18,142 nucleotides of DNA from SIG672 sp045535095 (GTDB taxonomy: Bacteria; Bacillota; Clostridia; Oscillospirales; CAG-272), in contig JAZSKY010000031.1 in the NCBI GenBank assembly GCA_045535095.1, forward strand, positions 1 to 18,142, read 5' to 3'. The notes under the pieces were generated by a model, which worked only from the letters and a program-made list of their open reading frames with translations, ran no database searches and had not been told where the DNA came from. Positions 6,834 through 14,492 of the stretch are shown here, piece after piece (the first letter of the stretch is position 1; each line of letters opens with the position of its first letter). The position numbers and the translations under genes are program-made.

Positions 6834-8087
6834 TTACTTCTCGTGCCTATCCCTTACCACCGAGAATGCCTCGTCTGCGATCTCGATAGTTTCCTTTATA
6901 TCCTCGTCAGAAAGGGCGGCATTGATGAAATGGTTGTGGTGGTTTGTGAAGAACACGCCACGCTTCACGCACTCGGCGATCCACTCCTGATGGAGCATAA
7001 GCGTCGGATCGTCCGCAATTCTCAGATAGAAGAGCGAGGGGACGCCCGTAACTCTGAGGTCAAAGCCGTATTTCTTTCCCGCCTCAACAAGTCCGTTTTT
7101 GAGAGCCGTTCCCTTTTCAATAAGAATTTTTGGCGAATTGATGCGCTTCATCTTGTTTATGCAGGCAATTCCCGCTGCAAAGGGGACAGCAGACATCCAG
7201 TAGCTTCCCGTATAGGACATTCCCGACACCGTATTCTTGAGAAATTCCTTTCCGCAAAGGGCGGAAACGTTATATCCGTTTGCAAGCGCCTTGCAGAAGC
7301 AGATAAGGTCCGCTTCAAAGCCGAAATAGTGGTCGGAGCCTGCGAGGTCGAGTCTGAAGCCTGCGCGCACGTCGTCAACGACGAGAACCGTTCCGTTATC
7401 GGTGCAAAGCTTTCTGACCTCTTTCCAGAAGCCGTCTGCAGGAAGCTCGTTATCCATAAAGTTTCCGTGCATATAGGGCTGTGAAATAACTGCCGCGATC
7501 TGTCCCTTGTTCTCCTCAAAGACCTGCTTTAAGCCCTCGATATCGTTCCAGTTTACGTAAATGTTGTGCATTACGTCCTCTTCGATGACACCCGAGTAGT
7601 CGATCTTCTGAGTCCAGGGAGCAACTCCGTGATAATATCCCTTGAAGAAAACTATCTTCTTTCTGTGGGTATATGCTCTTGCAGTCATAACTGCAAGGGT
7701 GGTGACGTCATTTCCGTTTTTCGCAAAGAACGCCCAGTCTGCCGATGCGACGGTATCAACGAGAAGCTCTGCGAACTCGATCATCTTGGTCGAGGGGAGA
7801 GTGGTACAGTCGCCGAGTGCTCTCTGTGCCGCTGCCGCCTCATCTATTTCGGGATCGTTATATCCGAGTACGTTAGGGCCGTATGCGCACATATAGTCGA
7901 TAAAGCGGTTTCCGTCAAGGTCCCAGACGTAAGTACCCTGCGCCTTTGACGAATAGAAGGGGAACGCCTCGACCGGTATGTAGCAGCCCTCGGCAGGGCC
8001 GAGATGTCCGTAAATACCCGAGGGAATGACCTTCATCGCTCTCTCGAATGCCTCGCGGCTTTTTTCGTAAGTATATATCTTTTTCAT
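6834..8087 (-). CDS. Class III PLP aminotransferase, GSA-aminomutase-like
   Basis: A 417-residue PLP enzyme of the glutamate-1-semialdehyde aminomutase/class III transaminase group. Numbered from ATG 8087, the PLP-phosphate segment KNGNDVTT is at about 123-130, the cofactor-binding Asp pair in VDDVRAGFR at 238-239, and the Schiff-base Lys in CFCKALANG at 266. The start at 8087 has SD AAAGGAG seven nt upstream; an in-frame extension to 8120 would overlap the preceding gene and lacks an SD. It begins 13 nt after the SCP2-like gene and is certainly its operon partner. No haem-pathway gene is nearby and DDVRAGFR departs from the usual GSA-AM form, so a role in tetrapyrrole synthesis is doubtful. 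The substrate is unknown. Confidence 0.88.
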   Translation of the reverse strand: MKKIYTYEKSREAFERAMKVIPSGIYGHLGPAEGCYIPVEAFPFYSSKAQGTYVWDLDGNRFIDYMCAYGPNVLGYNDPEIDEAAAAQRALGDCTTLPSTKMIEFAELLVDTVASADWAFFAKNGNDVTTLAVMTARAYTHRKKIVFFKGYYHGVAPWTQKIDYSGVIEEDVMHNIYVNWNDIEGLKQVFEENKGQIAAVISQPYMHGNFMDNELPADGFWKEVRKLCTDNGTVLVVDDVRAGFRLDLAGSDHYFGFEADLICFCKALANGYNVSALCGKEFLKNTVSGMSYTGSYWMSAVPFAAGIACINKMKRINSPKILIEKGTALKNGLVEAGKKYGFDLRVTGVPSLFYLRIADDPTLMLHQEWIAECVKRGVFFTNHHNHFINAALSDEDIKETIEIADEAFSVVRDRHEK

Positions 8088-8100
8088 ATCTTTACTCCTT

Positions 8101-8856
8101 TCAGGCAAGGTAGAGGGCAACTCTGTCGAGTATTCTGTTGACGTTATCTACCTGCGAGATCATTCCGCCGACTCTTATAAGTCCGGTGCCAACGCTTGCG
8201 AGTGCGTTGATGTCACCGTCAAAGAGCGCGCGCGCCGTTTCTACCGAGCTAAAGGACATATACGCTGTGAAGCTCTCGGGCGCGGAGTGAACTGCGGTAA
8301 GTCTATGATCCTTTGCCTCTATTGCAAGGGCGATAAAGCCCTCGGCGGAAAGCTTGACAGCACCGTCTGTGATGTAAGATGCGCTCGCGCGTCCGACCTT
8401 ATCCTCGTTTCCTATCTGCGCGATAGCCGAGAGAATGAGATGGAACATCAGAGTAGTGCTTTTTTCAAAAAACTCTCTGTTTTCGAGGTCTTTTTTCTCG
8501 CATCTGAGATATTTCGTTAAAATATCGGTGAGCTTTATGAAATTCTTGGTGAGAAATCCGAGCTTTAAAAATCCCTTTCTCGGAATGGGGGTATAGGTGC
8601 CGTCTATCATCGCGTTGAACTTTTCGCACGAGGGGAAAACGAGCTTGATATCGCAGGGGTCTGCTCCCTCGCTGACTACGCATTTTCCGTTTTCAAAGGA
8701 AAGCTTGCCCGACGGACCGTCCTTTACAAGAATACCTATCGTCGTTTTCTTGACGCTTGCAAGCGCCCTTGCCTCATCGTCTATCTCGCAGAGATAAGGC
8801 AGAGTGCCAAGCACCGCGAAAAGATTTATATACGCCATTGTTTTCTGGTCTCTCAC
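8101..8856 (-). CDS. SCP2 sterol/lipid-carrier-like domain protein
   Basis: A 251-residue soluble protein with no signal peptide or membrane helix. Residues about 30-115 read like an SCP-2 domain: a beta-rich start, then DIKLVFPS and GFLKLGFL, comparable to the DGD/G-K-l-k-i-G segments of SCP2. Residues about 165-250 contain a second similar half (AYMSFSSVETARALFDGDINA, then GLIRVGGMISQVDN), suggesting a tandem arrangement. Such domains bind hydrophobic ligands in a pocket. The start is GTG 8856 with AGAAGG eight nt upstream; ATG 8838 is an alternative. It is the first gene from the promoter at 8893-8921 and precedes the aminotransferase. The SCP2 assignment is by pattern only. Confidence 0.7.
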   Translation of the reverse strand: MRDQKTMAYINLFAVLGTLPYLCEIDDEARALASVKKTTIGILVKDGPSGKLSFENGKCVVSEGADPCDIKLVFPSCEKFNAMIDGTYTPIPRKGFLKLGFLTKNFIKLTDILTKYLRCEKKDLENREFFEKSTTLMFHLILSAIAQIGNEDKVGRASASYITDGAVKLSAEGFIALAIEAKDHRLTAVHSAPESFTAYMSFSSVETARALFDGDINALASVGTGLIRVGGMISQVDNVNRILDRVALYLA

Positions 8857-8892
8857 TGTATATACCTTCTTTCGTGTTTGAATTATAGATAC

Positions 8893-8921
8893 ATTATAGC
8901 AAAGCCTTGATGAAAAGTCAA
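8893..8921 (-). promoter_or_regulatory. Strong sigma-A-type promoter for the SCP2/aminotransferase operon
   Basis: On the minus strand TTGACT (8916-8921) and TATAAT (8893-8898) are separated by exactly 17 bp. Transcription would start near 8886, about 30 nt before the GTG at 8856. Confidence 0.85.
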
Positions 8922-8922
8922 C

Positions 8923-8949
8923 AAAAAAGTCCTTGAATATTCAAGGACT
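8923..8949 (-). terminator. Terminator after the holin-like gene
   Basis: The perfect 22-bp palindrome at 8928-8949 (arms AGTCCTTGAAT and ATTCAAGGACT) is followed on the minus strand by a run of six T. It lies just after the stop of the 8957-9208 gene and just before the next promoter, separating the two units. The plus side also has CTTTTATTTATT, so it may work both ways. Confidence 0.85.
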
Positions 8950-8956
8950 CTTTTAT

Positions 8957-9208
8957 TTATTCCTTCGCGCTCTTTTCGTCAAGTATATCGGACGCCTTTT
9001 TAAGCGAATCTGACGTCATCCTGAGAGCCGCCGCATCTATTTTGCCCTCGGTGACGACGTAGCAAACGGGAGTTGCAAACGCCGCTATCAGCGAGCAGAT
9101 GCTCCCTATTTCGCCCGATACTCCGCTGAGTGCCACGCACGCGGCAAACAGCGACGAAAGCAGAGTGAGCAGAAACTTGCGCGATAAGAATTTCTTGATT
9201 TCCGCCAC
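8957..9208 (-). CDS. Small holin-like membrane protein
   Basis: An 83-residue protein with a basic N-terminus (KKFLSRKF), two hydrophobic segments (about 12-30 and 35-53) and a charged C-terminal helix. This plan resembles phage-type holins and related small clostridial membrane proteins. No lysin or other phage gene is nearby, so a lysis role is not supported. The only usable start in the frame is GTG 9208; its purine-rich upstream GAAGGGAA is unusually close. A 14-codon reading frame ends 8 nt upstream and may couple translation. The gene follows sigE by 184 nt and could be read from the sporulation operon, but this is not shown. Confidence 0.65.
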   Translation of the reverse strand: MAEIKKFLSRKFLLTLLSSLFAACVALSGVSGEIGSICSLIAAFATPVCYVVTEGKIDAAALRMTSDSLKKASDILDEKSAKE

Positions 9209-9216
9209 TTCCCTTC

Positions 9217-9261
9217 TTAAACGTTTTCTCGCCCGATCTCGGCGCGCCTTCCTTTTTGCAT
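9217..9261 (-). CDS. Possible 14-codon leader peptide before the holin-like gene
   Basis: ATG 9261 has the SD GGGGAG (9268-9273) at a proper six-nt spacing and encodes MQKGRRAEIGRENV. The stop TAA lies 8 nt before the GTG start of the holin-like gene, whose own SD is poorly spaced. It could be a coupling leader or a chance frame. Confidence 0.25.
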   Translation of the reverse strand: MQKGRRAEIGRENV

Positions 9262-9392
9262 ATTCATCTCCCCAAAAGATAGTGTACGGTTAAGGGCGAA
9301 AAAGTCTGCAAAAGCGCCTTTCGGACGACGTGTTCATTTTAATCTATAAAGCATCTCTTTAAAGTTGCAAAAGGTATCTTTTAGTATTATTT

Positions 9393-10097
9393 TTATGCGT
9401 TTCCGATCTCGCTTCTGAGCCGCGCTATCGACCTCTTTTCAAGTCGCGATATGTAGGACTGCGATATTCCGAGCATATTTGCCACGTCCTTTTGCGTGTA
9501 TTCCCTGCCGTCACGCAGTCCGAACCGAAGCTCGATTATCTCCCGCTCTCGCTCGGAAAGACATCGCAGGGCGCATCTCAGAGTCTTTCTCTCCTCTGCC
9601 TCCTCGAGCGCTATACCGACACTATCCTCCTCCGAGCTTAAAATGTCCGAGAGAAGAAGCTCGTTTCCGTCCCAATCGACGTTGAGCGGCTCGTTTATTG
9701 ATATTTCAACGTATTTCGAGGTCTTGCGAAGATACATAAGTATCTCGTTTTCGATGCACCTCGAGGCGTAGGTCGCAAGCTTGATATTCTTGTCCGCGCG
9801 GAAGGTGTTTATCGCCTTGATAAGTCCTATCGTGCCTATCGAGATAAGATCCTCAATTCCTATTCCCGTACTCTCAAATTTCTTTGCGATATAGACGACG
9901 AGCCGAAGATTTCTCTCGACCAGAATGCCGCGAAGCCGCTCGTCTCCCTCGGCGCGCGCGAGTATGTCCGCCTCCTCCTCGGGAGTCAGCGGTACGGGGA
10001 GAGTATCCGTCCCGTTGACGTAGTATATCTGCCCCTCTTTTTCAAACATTCTTGAGAGAAGAATCTCCAAAATCGAGCCTATAAAATGTCTTTTCAT
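9393..10097 (-). CDS. sigE: Sporulation sigma factor SigE (pro-form)
   Basis: This RNA polymerase sigma factor controls early mother-cell genes in sporulation. It has 234 residues. The N-terminal pro-sequence (about 1-24) has the amphipathic stretch GSILEILLSRMF and precedes YYVNGTDTLPVPLT, the usual junction. Region 2 follows (ERNLRLVVYIAKKFE, then GTIGLIKAINTF and KLATYASRCIENEIL), then the SigE-specific DWDGNELLLSD. Region 4 ends with the helix-turn-helix TQKDVANMLGISQSYISRLEKR. The ATG at 10097 has SD GGGGTG seven nt upstream. It lies 17 nt after spoIIGA, whose product should remove the pro-sequence. In most spore formers sigG comes next; here it does not. Confidence 0.96.
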   Translation of the reverse strand: MKRHFIGSILEILLSRMFEKEGQIYYVNGTDTLPVPLTPEEEADILARAEGDERLRGILVERNLRLVVYIAKKFESTGIGIEDLISIGTIGLIKAINTFRADKNIKLATYASRCIENEILMYLRKTSKYVEISINEPLNVDWDGNELLLSDILSSEEDSVGIALEEAEERKTLRCALRCLSEREREIIELRFGLRDGREYTQKDVANMLGISQSYISRLEKRSIARLRSEIGNA

Positions 10098-10114
10098 TTC
10101 TTTTCACCCCGTAT

Positions 10115-10966
10115 TTACTTTATAAGACTTTTCGGCAAAAGGGCGTCGCAGCCCCCAAAATTGCTGTTTCCTGTGTCGAGCGCAACGCACGCCTCAACCG
10201 TGTCTCCGTCAAGCTCTATTTTGTCGGGGACGTAACCGAACAGTATGCGCGCTCCGCCCGTACCTACGGGCATTATCGGTATTATGCGAACCCGTCTTGC
10301 ACTCTCGAGACTGGTCTCTCCGAGATAGCCGTCCGACGAGAAAAACACTCCGTGGAGAGCCCTTGGAACTATCTCGCGCATCTTATTTTCGCCCGTGATT
10401 ATGACGGGCAGTCCGCCTATCGGCTCGCGTAGAAGATTTCCGCTGTCACAGTAGGCACTAAGGACTGTGCTTTTGTCCTCCGAGACGATGGTAAGGCGAG
10501 TCCTTTGCGGAGATCTTTTCCTTTTTCTTTTTGAAAAAAGATACTTAAAAAGGACACTCAGCAGAGAGGAGAGCGCGCAAACGGCAAGCGGAATTATTCC
10601 TCCCGAGCCGCCTGCGTCACGCAGACTCTCGGGACGTCCGATTATGAGAAAAAGCTTTGTTACAGCGTGGGAGATAAGTGACGAAAAGCTCGAAAAAAGT
10701 AGAAACGACCAAAGAAATTTCAGCAGTCCTATTCCTTTAAAGACCACCGCGCAGGCAAGGAGCTGGGAGGATAGCGCAATAAGGTAGGCAAAAAACTCGT
10801 CCCCTGCAAAAACGGTCTGCGCGACCGCGATAAGAGAGGTGAACGAGGCGGCAAAAAGAGCTGCAAAAAAGCTCGTCTTGATTTTAAGCAGAGCGCCGAC
10901 GGATAAAAGTACGGTAATATCCATACTCAGATTTATTATGAAAAATATATCGTAGTAAACCGTCAT
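10115..10966 (-). CDS. spoIIGA: SpoIIGA, pro-SigE processing aspartic peptidase
   Basis: This membrane peptidase activates pro-SigE in the mother cell after a signal from the forespore. The 283-residue protein has an N-terminal half with five predicted membrane helices (about residues 5-145), a basic linker (KRKRKRSPQR), and a C-terminal aspartyl-protease-like domain with the catalytic motif CDSGNLL, in which D174 is the likely nucleophile-activating Asp. ATG 10966 is chosen because SD GGGGAG (10974-10979) is seven nt upstream; GTG 10981 would overlap that SD. The gene is co-transcribed with sigE and is preceded by a promoter with unusually long spacing. Confidence 0.93.
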   Translation of the reverse strand: MTVYYDIFFIINLSMDITVLLSVGALLKIKTSFFAALFAASFTSLIAVAQTVFAGDEFFAYLIALSSQLLACAVVFKGIGLLKFLWSFLLFSSFSSLISHAVTKLFLIIGRPESLRDAGGSGGIIPLAVCALSSLLSVLFKYLFSKRKRKRSPQRTRLTIVSEDKSTVLSAYCDSGNLLREPIGGLPVIITGENKMREIVPRALHGVFFSSDGYLGETSLESARRVRIIPIMPVGTGGARILFGYVPDKIELDGDTVEACVALDTGNSNFGGCDALLPKSLIK

Positions 10967-10996
10967 TTTTTCTCTCCCCACGCCGACTTTAATTAA

Positions 10997-11029
10997 ATTA
11001 TATTACGCAAGATGCGTAAAATATGTCAT
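10997..11029 (-). promoter_or_regulatory. Putative spoIIG promoter with 21-bp spacer and internal dyad
   Basis: On the minus strand ATGACA (11024-11029) and TATAAT (10997-11002) are 21 bp apart. The spacer contains a perfect dyad, TTACGCA-N3-TGCGTAA (11003-11019). The Bacillus subtilis spoIIG promoter also has a spacing (22 bp) too long for plain sigma-A use and depends on Spo0A. No convincing full 0A box (TGTCGAA) is visible here, so Spo0A control is inference. Confidence 0.5.
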
Positions 11030-11108
11030 AAACGGAGGCTGTAAAAATTCGTTTTATGCCTATACCGGCAAATAATTGTAAAAAATATGATATTTTTTTG
11101 TCTTGTAC

Positions 11109-11137
11109 TTGAAAAGCTTTAAAAAATAGTGTATAAT
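11109..11137 (+). promoter_or_regulatory. Sigma-A-type promoter for the ireB operon
   Basis: TTGAAA (11109-11114) and TATAAT (11132-11137) are separated by exactly 17 bp on the plus strand, with A/T-rich flanks. The ireB start lies about 38 bp downstream of the -10. It diverges from the spoIIGA promoter. Confidence 0.85.
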
Positions 11138-11175
11138 AGTTAAAAGATAAAAAATCAAAAAGGCGGTAAACGACA

Positions 11176-11436
11176 ATGATGTTACCCGAAAACGAAAACA
11201 CCATAAAATTTGCGGTCAAGGACGAAAAGGATCTCAGAATCCGTCACACCCTTTCTCAGGTGTACTCCGCCCTCAAGGAAAAGGGATACGATCCCATTAA
11301 CCAGATCGTAGGATATATCCTTTCCGAGGACCCCACCTATATCACGAGCCATAACAACGCGCGCAGTCTCATCTGTAAGCTTGACAGAAACGAGCTTCTC
11401 AACGCTCTCGTGCGCTTCTATCTCGGAGGAAAATAA
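11176..11436 (+). CDS. ireB: IreB family regulatory phosphoprotein (DUF965)
   Basis: A small cytoplasmic protein of 86 residues, the normal family length. In Enterococcus, IreB is a substrate of the PASTA kinase IreK and affects cell-wall stress resistance. The family core is clear: TIKFAVKDEK near the N-terminus, KGYDPINQIVGYILSEDPTYI in the middle, and ELLNALVRFYLGGK at the end. Thr9 lies in the N-terminal area where enterococcal IreB is phosphorylated. The start is ATG 11176 with SD AAGGCGG ten nt upstream; a second ATG follows at once. The usual ruvX and DUF1292 neighbours are absent; ribF follows after 46 nt. Confidence 0.92.
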   Translation: MMLPENENTIKFAVKDEKDLRIRHTLSQVYSALKEKGYDPINQIVGYILSEDPTYITSHNNARSLICKLDRNELLNALVRFYLGGK

Positions 11437-11482
11437 TGTCCCTTTTGCGAAAAATCTCGCAGACATTATAAAAGCATCGTAA

Positions 11483-12394
11483 ATGATAGTAAAACACATC
11501 TGCAACGCAGAGTCCTTCGATAAAGAGCGCACGGTGATCGCGCTCGGAAATTTCGACGGCGTACATTTTGCGCACGCTCAGCTTATTAAAAAAGCAAAAG
11601 AGATCGCAACCTCGCTCTGCAAGACGGCGGGAGAGAGTGTTCTCACCGCCGTTTTTACTTTTTCAGATCCGAAAAAGCCTTTCCTCACGTCAAACGAGGA
11701 AAAGCTTGCGATATTTGAGCGTCTCGGAGTCGATACGGTATATTTCTGCCCGTTTGAATACGTAAGGGATATGTCGCCCGAGGTCTTTGCGAGAGAGATC
11801 CTTTTTAAAAAGCTCTCCTGCGCCCACGCGGTGTGCGGATTCAACTACCGCTTCGGCAAAAACGCGCTTGGAGATGCGGATACACTTTCCTCTCTTGCAA
11901 GCGAGCTTTCCTTTGGCTGTACCGTGATATCCGAGATACGCGGAGTAAACTCAACGAGAATACGCGAGCTTGTTTCCGAGGGAAATATCACTCACGCCGC
12001 AGAGCTTCTCGGCAGACCGTACTTTATTTCGGGAGAGGTCGTTCATGGCAAGGGTGTGGGACACACCTTCAACTGCCCGACGCTCAATATTGAGACTCCC
12101 GAAGGCAAGCTTCTTCCCGCAAGGGGCGTCTATTTCACCGAGTGCAAAATCGGGGACGAAATATTCCCGTCTGTCACCAACGTCGGCACGTGTCCGACCT
12201 TCAACGGCGAGAAAACCGTGTGCGAAAACCACCTTCTCGACGTAAATATTGATCTTTACGGTCGAAAGGCGGAGGTCTTTTTCTTGAAATTCCACCGCGC
12301 AGAGACTAAATTTTCGTCCGCGGACGAGCTTTACAAGGCTGTCTGTGAGGACGTTCGCGCCGCGCGAGACTTCTATCTTTCGCGCATCGAGTAA
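11483..12394 (+). CDS. ribF: Bifunctional riboflavin kinase/FAD synthetase
   Basis: It converts riboflavin to FMN and then FAD in the cytoplasm. The N-terminal nucleotidyltransferase domain (about 1-170) has GNFDGVHFAH (22-31), in which the usual HxGH reads HFAH, then FSDPKKPF, GFNYRFGKNALGD and NSTRIRELV. The C-terminal flavokinase domain (about 180-300) has CPTLNI (199-203) with the Mg/ATP-binding Pro-Thr, NVGTCPTF and ENHLLD. At 303 residues it is full length. No good SD precedes ATG 11483, which is odd among these genes and suggests weak or coupled translation. It lies between ireB and the DacF-like gene in one plus-strand run. Confidence 0.94.
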   Translation: MIVKHICNAESFDKERTVIALGNFDGVHFAHAQLIKKAKEIATSLCKTAGESVLTAVFTFSDPKKPFLTSNEEKLAIFERLGVDTVYFCPFEYVRDMSPEVFAREILFKKLSCAHAVCGFNYRFGKNALGDADTLSSLASELSFGCTVISEIRGVNSTRIRELVSEGNITHAAELLGRPYFISGEVVHGKGVGHTFNCPTLNIETPEGKLLPARGVYFTECKIGDEIFPSVTNVGTCPTFNGEKTVCENHLLDVNIDLYGRKAEVFFLKFHRAETKFSSADELYKAVCEDVRAARDFYLSRIE

Positions 12395-12430
12395 ATTTTA
12401 CCAATTACCAAAACGGGAGGAAAAGATACT

Positions 12431-13831
12431 GTGCAAATAAAAAAAGCCGCGTGTATATTTACGGCGTTTCTTCTTATATTTGCCTTTTCGGCGTCCTTTC
12501 CTCTTTCCCTTTCGGCAGACGGAGACGGCGAGATAACCTACGCCGAGGCTCTTGAAGCGCTAAAAAACGATATGGCAGATCCCACGACGATAGATACTGT
12601 CAAGGAGGCTTATCTCTACTGTCTCTCGACAGACACCGAGCTTCTCGATTTCGACTCGTCACCCGACCTTTCCGAGCCGCCTGCAGATACGGCGAAGCTT
12701 CTCGCCGCGCTCACCGCGTACGATCTTATTGACGCCCTCTCTCCGAGTGACATTGATACAGACCTCTCGGCAACGGTCACGATAACTCAAAAAATGATAA
12801 ACGATTCGCCCGGAACGAGATTCGACTACAAGCGAAACGACATAGTTCCGTACAGAGACCTTCTCTGCACGATGCTTATGCGTACCGCCAACGATTCGGC
12901 AACCGCGCTCGCGTATTCGCTTTGCGGAGATATGAACGCGTTCGCCGCCAAAATGAACGAAAAGGCGGCATCTCTCGGGCTGAAAAACAGCTTCTTTACA
13001 AATTCGACCGGTGCGTACGACGGACGCGCGTACACCACCGCAAAGGACATTTTCCTCGTTGCGAAGGCATTTTACGAAAACGAAATACTTATGGACTTCG
13101 TTTCTCACCGTCTGCACTCTCTCACCTGGACGATGCCCGACAGAACAAGAACGGTGTTCAGTAACAACTTCCTGCTCAGCGAATATTATAATACGGGCAA
13201 GGACATAAGAGACCGCTCTGTAAACGGAATGATCGTTGGCAAAACGGCAGAGGGCGGAGACGTTATCGTTCGAAGCGCAAACTACAACGGCTACGAATAC
13301 ATCTGCGTTATTCTCGGCGCGGCTCGCGACTCCCATTTCACCTATTCCTATACGGTATCGGGCGAGCTTATAAAGTGGGGATCGTCAAGCTACTCGTTTG
13401 TAAAGATTCTTGATAAAAACCGACCGATCTCGGCAATTTCTGTCAAAAATGCGCGCGAAAACGATTCTGTACCCGTCGTTCCAACGAGCGACCTTTCGAG
13501 ATATATCCTCTCAGATGCCGCCGAGACAGGCAAGCTCACAACCTCGGTGGTGCTTAGTGAAAGCTCTCTCAGAGCACCCGTTGCCAAGGGTACGGAGGTC
13601 GGCGAGGTCGAGGTCTATTATAACGAAGAAAAAATATATTCCTGTCCGCTCGTCACCTCGTGTGATATAAGCGAAAACACGACAAGCTCTATGATACAGT
13701 CGGTATGGGAGGCATTATCGTCCAAAAAGGCAATAACCATCTACACCGCAACTCTCTCCGTGGTCTGCGTTTACATTCTCATTAACTCGATGATAAGATA
13801 CCGCAGAAGAGGAAAAAACAGCGGAAATTAA
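12431..13831 (+). CDS. DacF-like D-Ala-D-Ala carboxypeptidase homologue, probably inactive
   Basis: An exported, membrane-anchored S11-peptidase (low-molecular-weight PBP) homologue of 466 residues. A signal peptide (1-29, SLSA before DG), the PBP-like domain (about 75-320), a beta-rich C-terminal domain (about 330-410) and a C-terminal transmembrane anchor (about 435-456) with basic tail RYRRRGK match the DacF layout. All three catalytic motifs are changed: expected PASxxK reads PADTAK, so the nucleophile Ser is Asp86 (GAT, 12686-12688); SxN reads TAN (152-154); KTG reads KTA (271-273). The reading frame is intact, so it looks like a conserved-fold pseudoenzyme that may bind wall precursors or partners. 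The start is GTG 12431 with SD GGGAGG (12415-12420). Confidence 0.88.
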   Translation: MQIKKAACIFTAFLLIFAFSASFPLSLSADGDGEITYAEALEALKNDMADPTTIDTVKEAYLYCLSTDTELLDFDSSPDLSEPPADTAKLLAALTAYDLIDALSPSDIDTDLSATVTITQKMINDSPGTRFDYKRNDIVPYRDLLCTMLMRTANDSATALAYSLCGDMNAFAAKMNEKAASLGLKNSFFTNSTGAYDGRAYTTAKDIFLVAKAFYENEILMDFVSHRLHSLTWTMPDRTRTVFSNNFLLSEYYNTGKDIRDRSVNGMIVGKTAEGGDVIVRSANYNGYEYICVILGAARDSHFTYSYTVSGELIKWGSSSYSFVKILDKNRPISAISVKNARENDSVPVVPTSDLSRYILSDAAETGKLTTSVVLSESSLRAPVAKGTEVGEVEVYYNEEKIYSCPLVTSCDISENTTSSMIQSVWEALSSKKAITIYTATLSVVCVYILINSMIRYRRRGKNSGN

Positions 13832-13852
13832 GGAATGCAAAGGAAAAAAGTT

Positions 13853-14479
13853 ATGTTTAATACCATAAAAGAGGATATTGCGGCAATAAAAAACCGCGAC
13901 CCTGCGGCGAGATCGTCGCTTGAAATTATGCTTCTCTATTCGGGATACAAGGCTATCCGCGCTTACAGAAAGGCGCACTGGCTTCATAATCACGGATTCC
14001 GTTTTCTCGCGAGATACGTCTCCCAGAGATGCGTGAGAAAGACGAACATCGAGATCCACCCCGCCGCCACGATCGGCAGACGCGTCTTTATCGACCACGG
14101 AACGGGCGTCGTTATCGGTGAGACCGCCATCGTCGGAGACGATTGCACCATTTATCAGGGCGTTACCCTCGGCGGCACGGGCAAGGACAAGGGAAAGCGT
14201 CACCCCACGCTCGGAAACGGAGTTATGGTGGGTGCAGGCGCGAAGGTGCTCGGTCCTATAAATATCGGAGACAACACGAGAATTGCCGCAGGTGCGGTAG
14301 TACTCGCTGATACACCGAGCGACTGCACAGCGGTCGGCGTCCCCGCAAGAGTGGTCAGAGTTGGCGGCGAGAAGGTGAGAAACCTCGACCAGATCCACGT
14401 TTCCGACCCTGTCAAGGAAGAGCTTTCCAGACTCGAGCAGCGCATCGCCGAGCTTGAAAAGCAGCTTGAAAATAAGTGA
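13853..14479 (+). CDS. cysE: Serine O-acetyltransferase
   Basis: It makes O-acetyl-L-serine from serine and acetyl-CoA, the first step of cysteine synthesis. The 208-residue protein has an N-terminal helical region (KEDIAAIKNRDPAARS), then left-handed beta-helix hexapeptide repeats (about 65-170) with catalytic His82 in DHGTGVVIGE and His117 in GKRHPT, and the acetyl-CoA-binding segment GAGAKVLGP. It ends in a Glu/Lys-rich coiled coil (SRLEQRIAELEKQLE). ATG 13853 has SD AAAGGA eight nt upstream; the earlier ATG 13835 is too close to its SD. It is last in the ireB run and no cysK is nearby. A terminator follows directly. Confidence 0.95.
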   Translation: MFNTIKEDIAAIKNRDPAARSSLEIMLLYSGYKAIRAYRKAHWLHNHGFRFLARYVSQRCVRKTNIEIHPAATIGRRVFIDHGTGVVIGETAIVGDDCTIYQGVTLGGTGKDKGKRHPTLGNGVMVGAGAKVLGPINIGDNTRIAAGAVVLADTPSDCTAVGVPARVVRVGGEKVRNLDQIHVSDPVKEELSRLEQRIAELEKQLENK

Positions 14480-14492
14480 GATAACAAAAAAA

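Noticed and set aside
6843..7484. Plus-strand open frame of 213 codons
   Set aside because: It is antisense to the aminotransferase, whose PLP motifs fix the true strand and frame.
8088..8120. Longer N-terminus for the aminotransferase
   Set aside because: It would overlap the preceding gene, and the SD AAAGGAG clearly serves ATG 8087.
8957..9208. Prophage remnant
   Set aside because: A lone holin-like gene with no lysin, structural or integrase gene nearby does not support a prophage.
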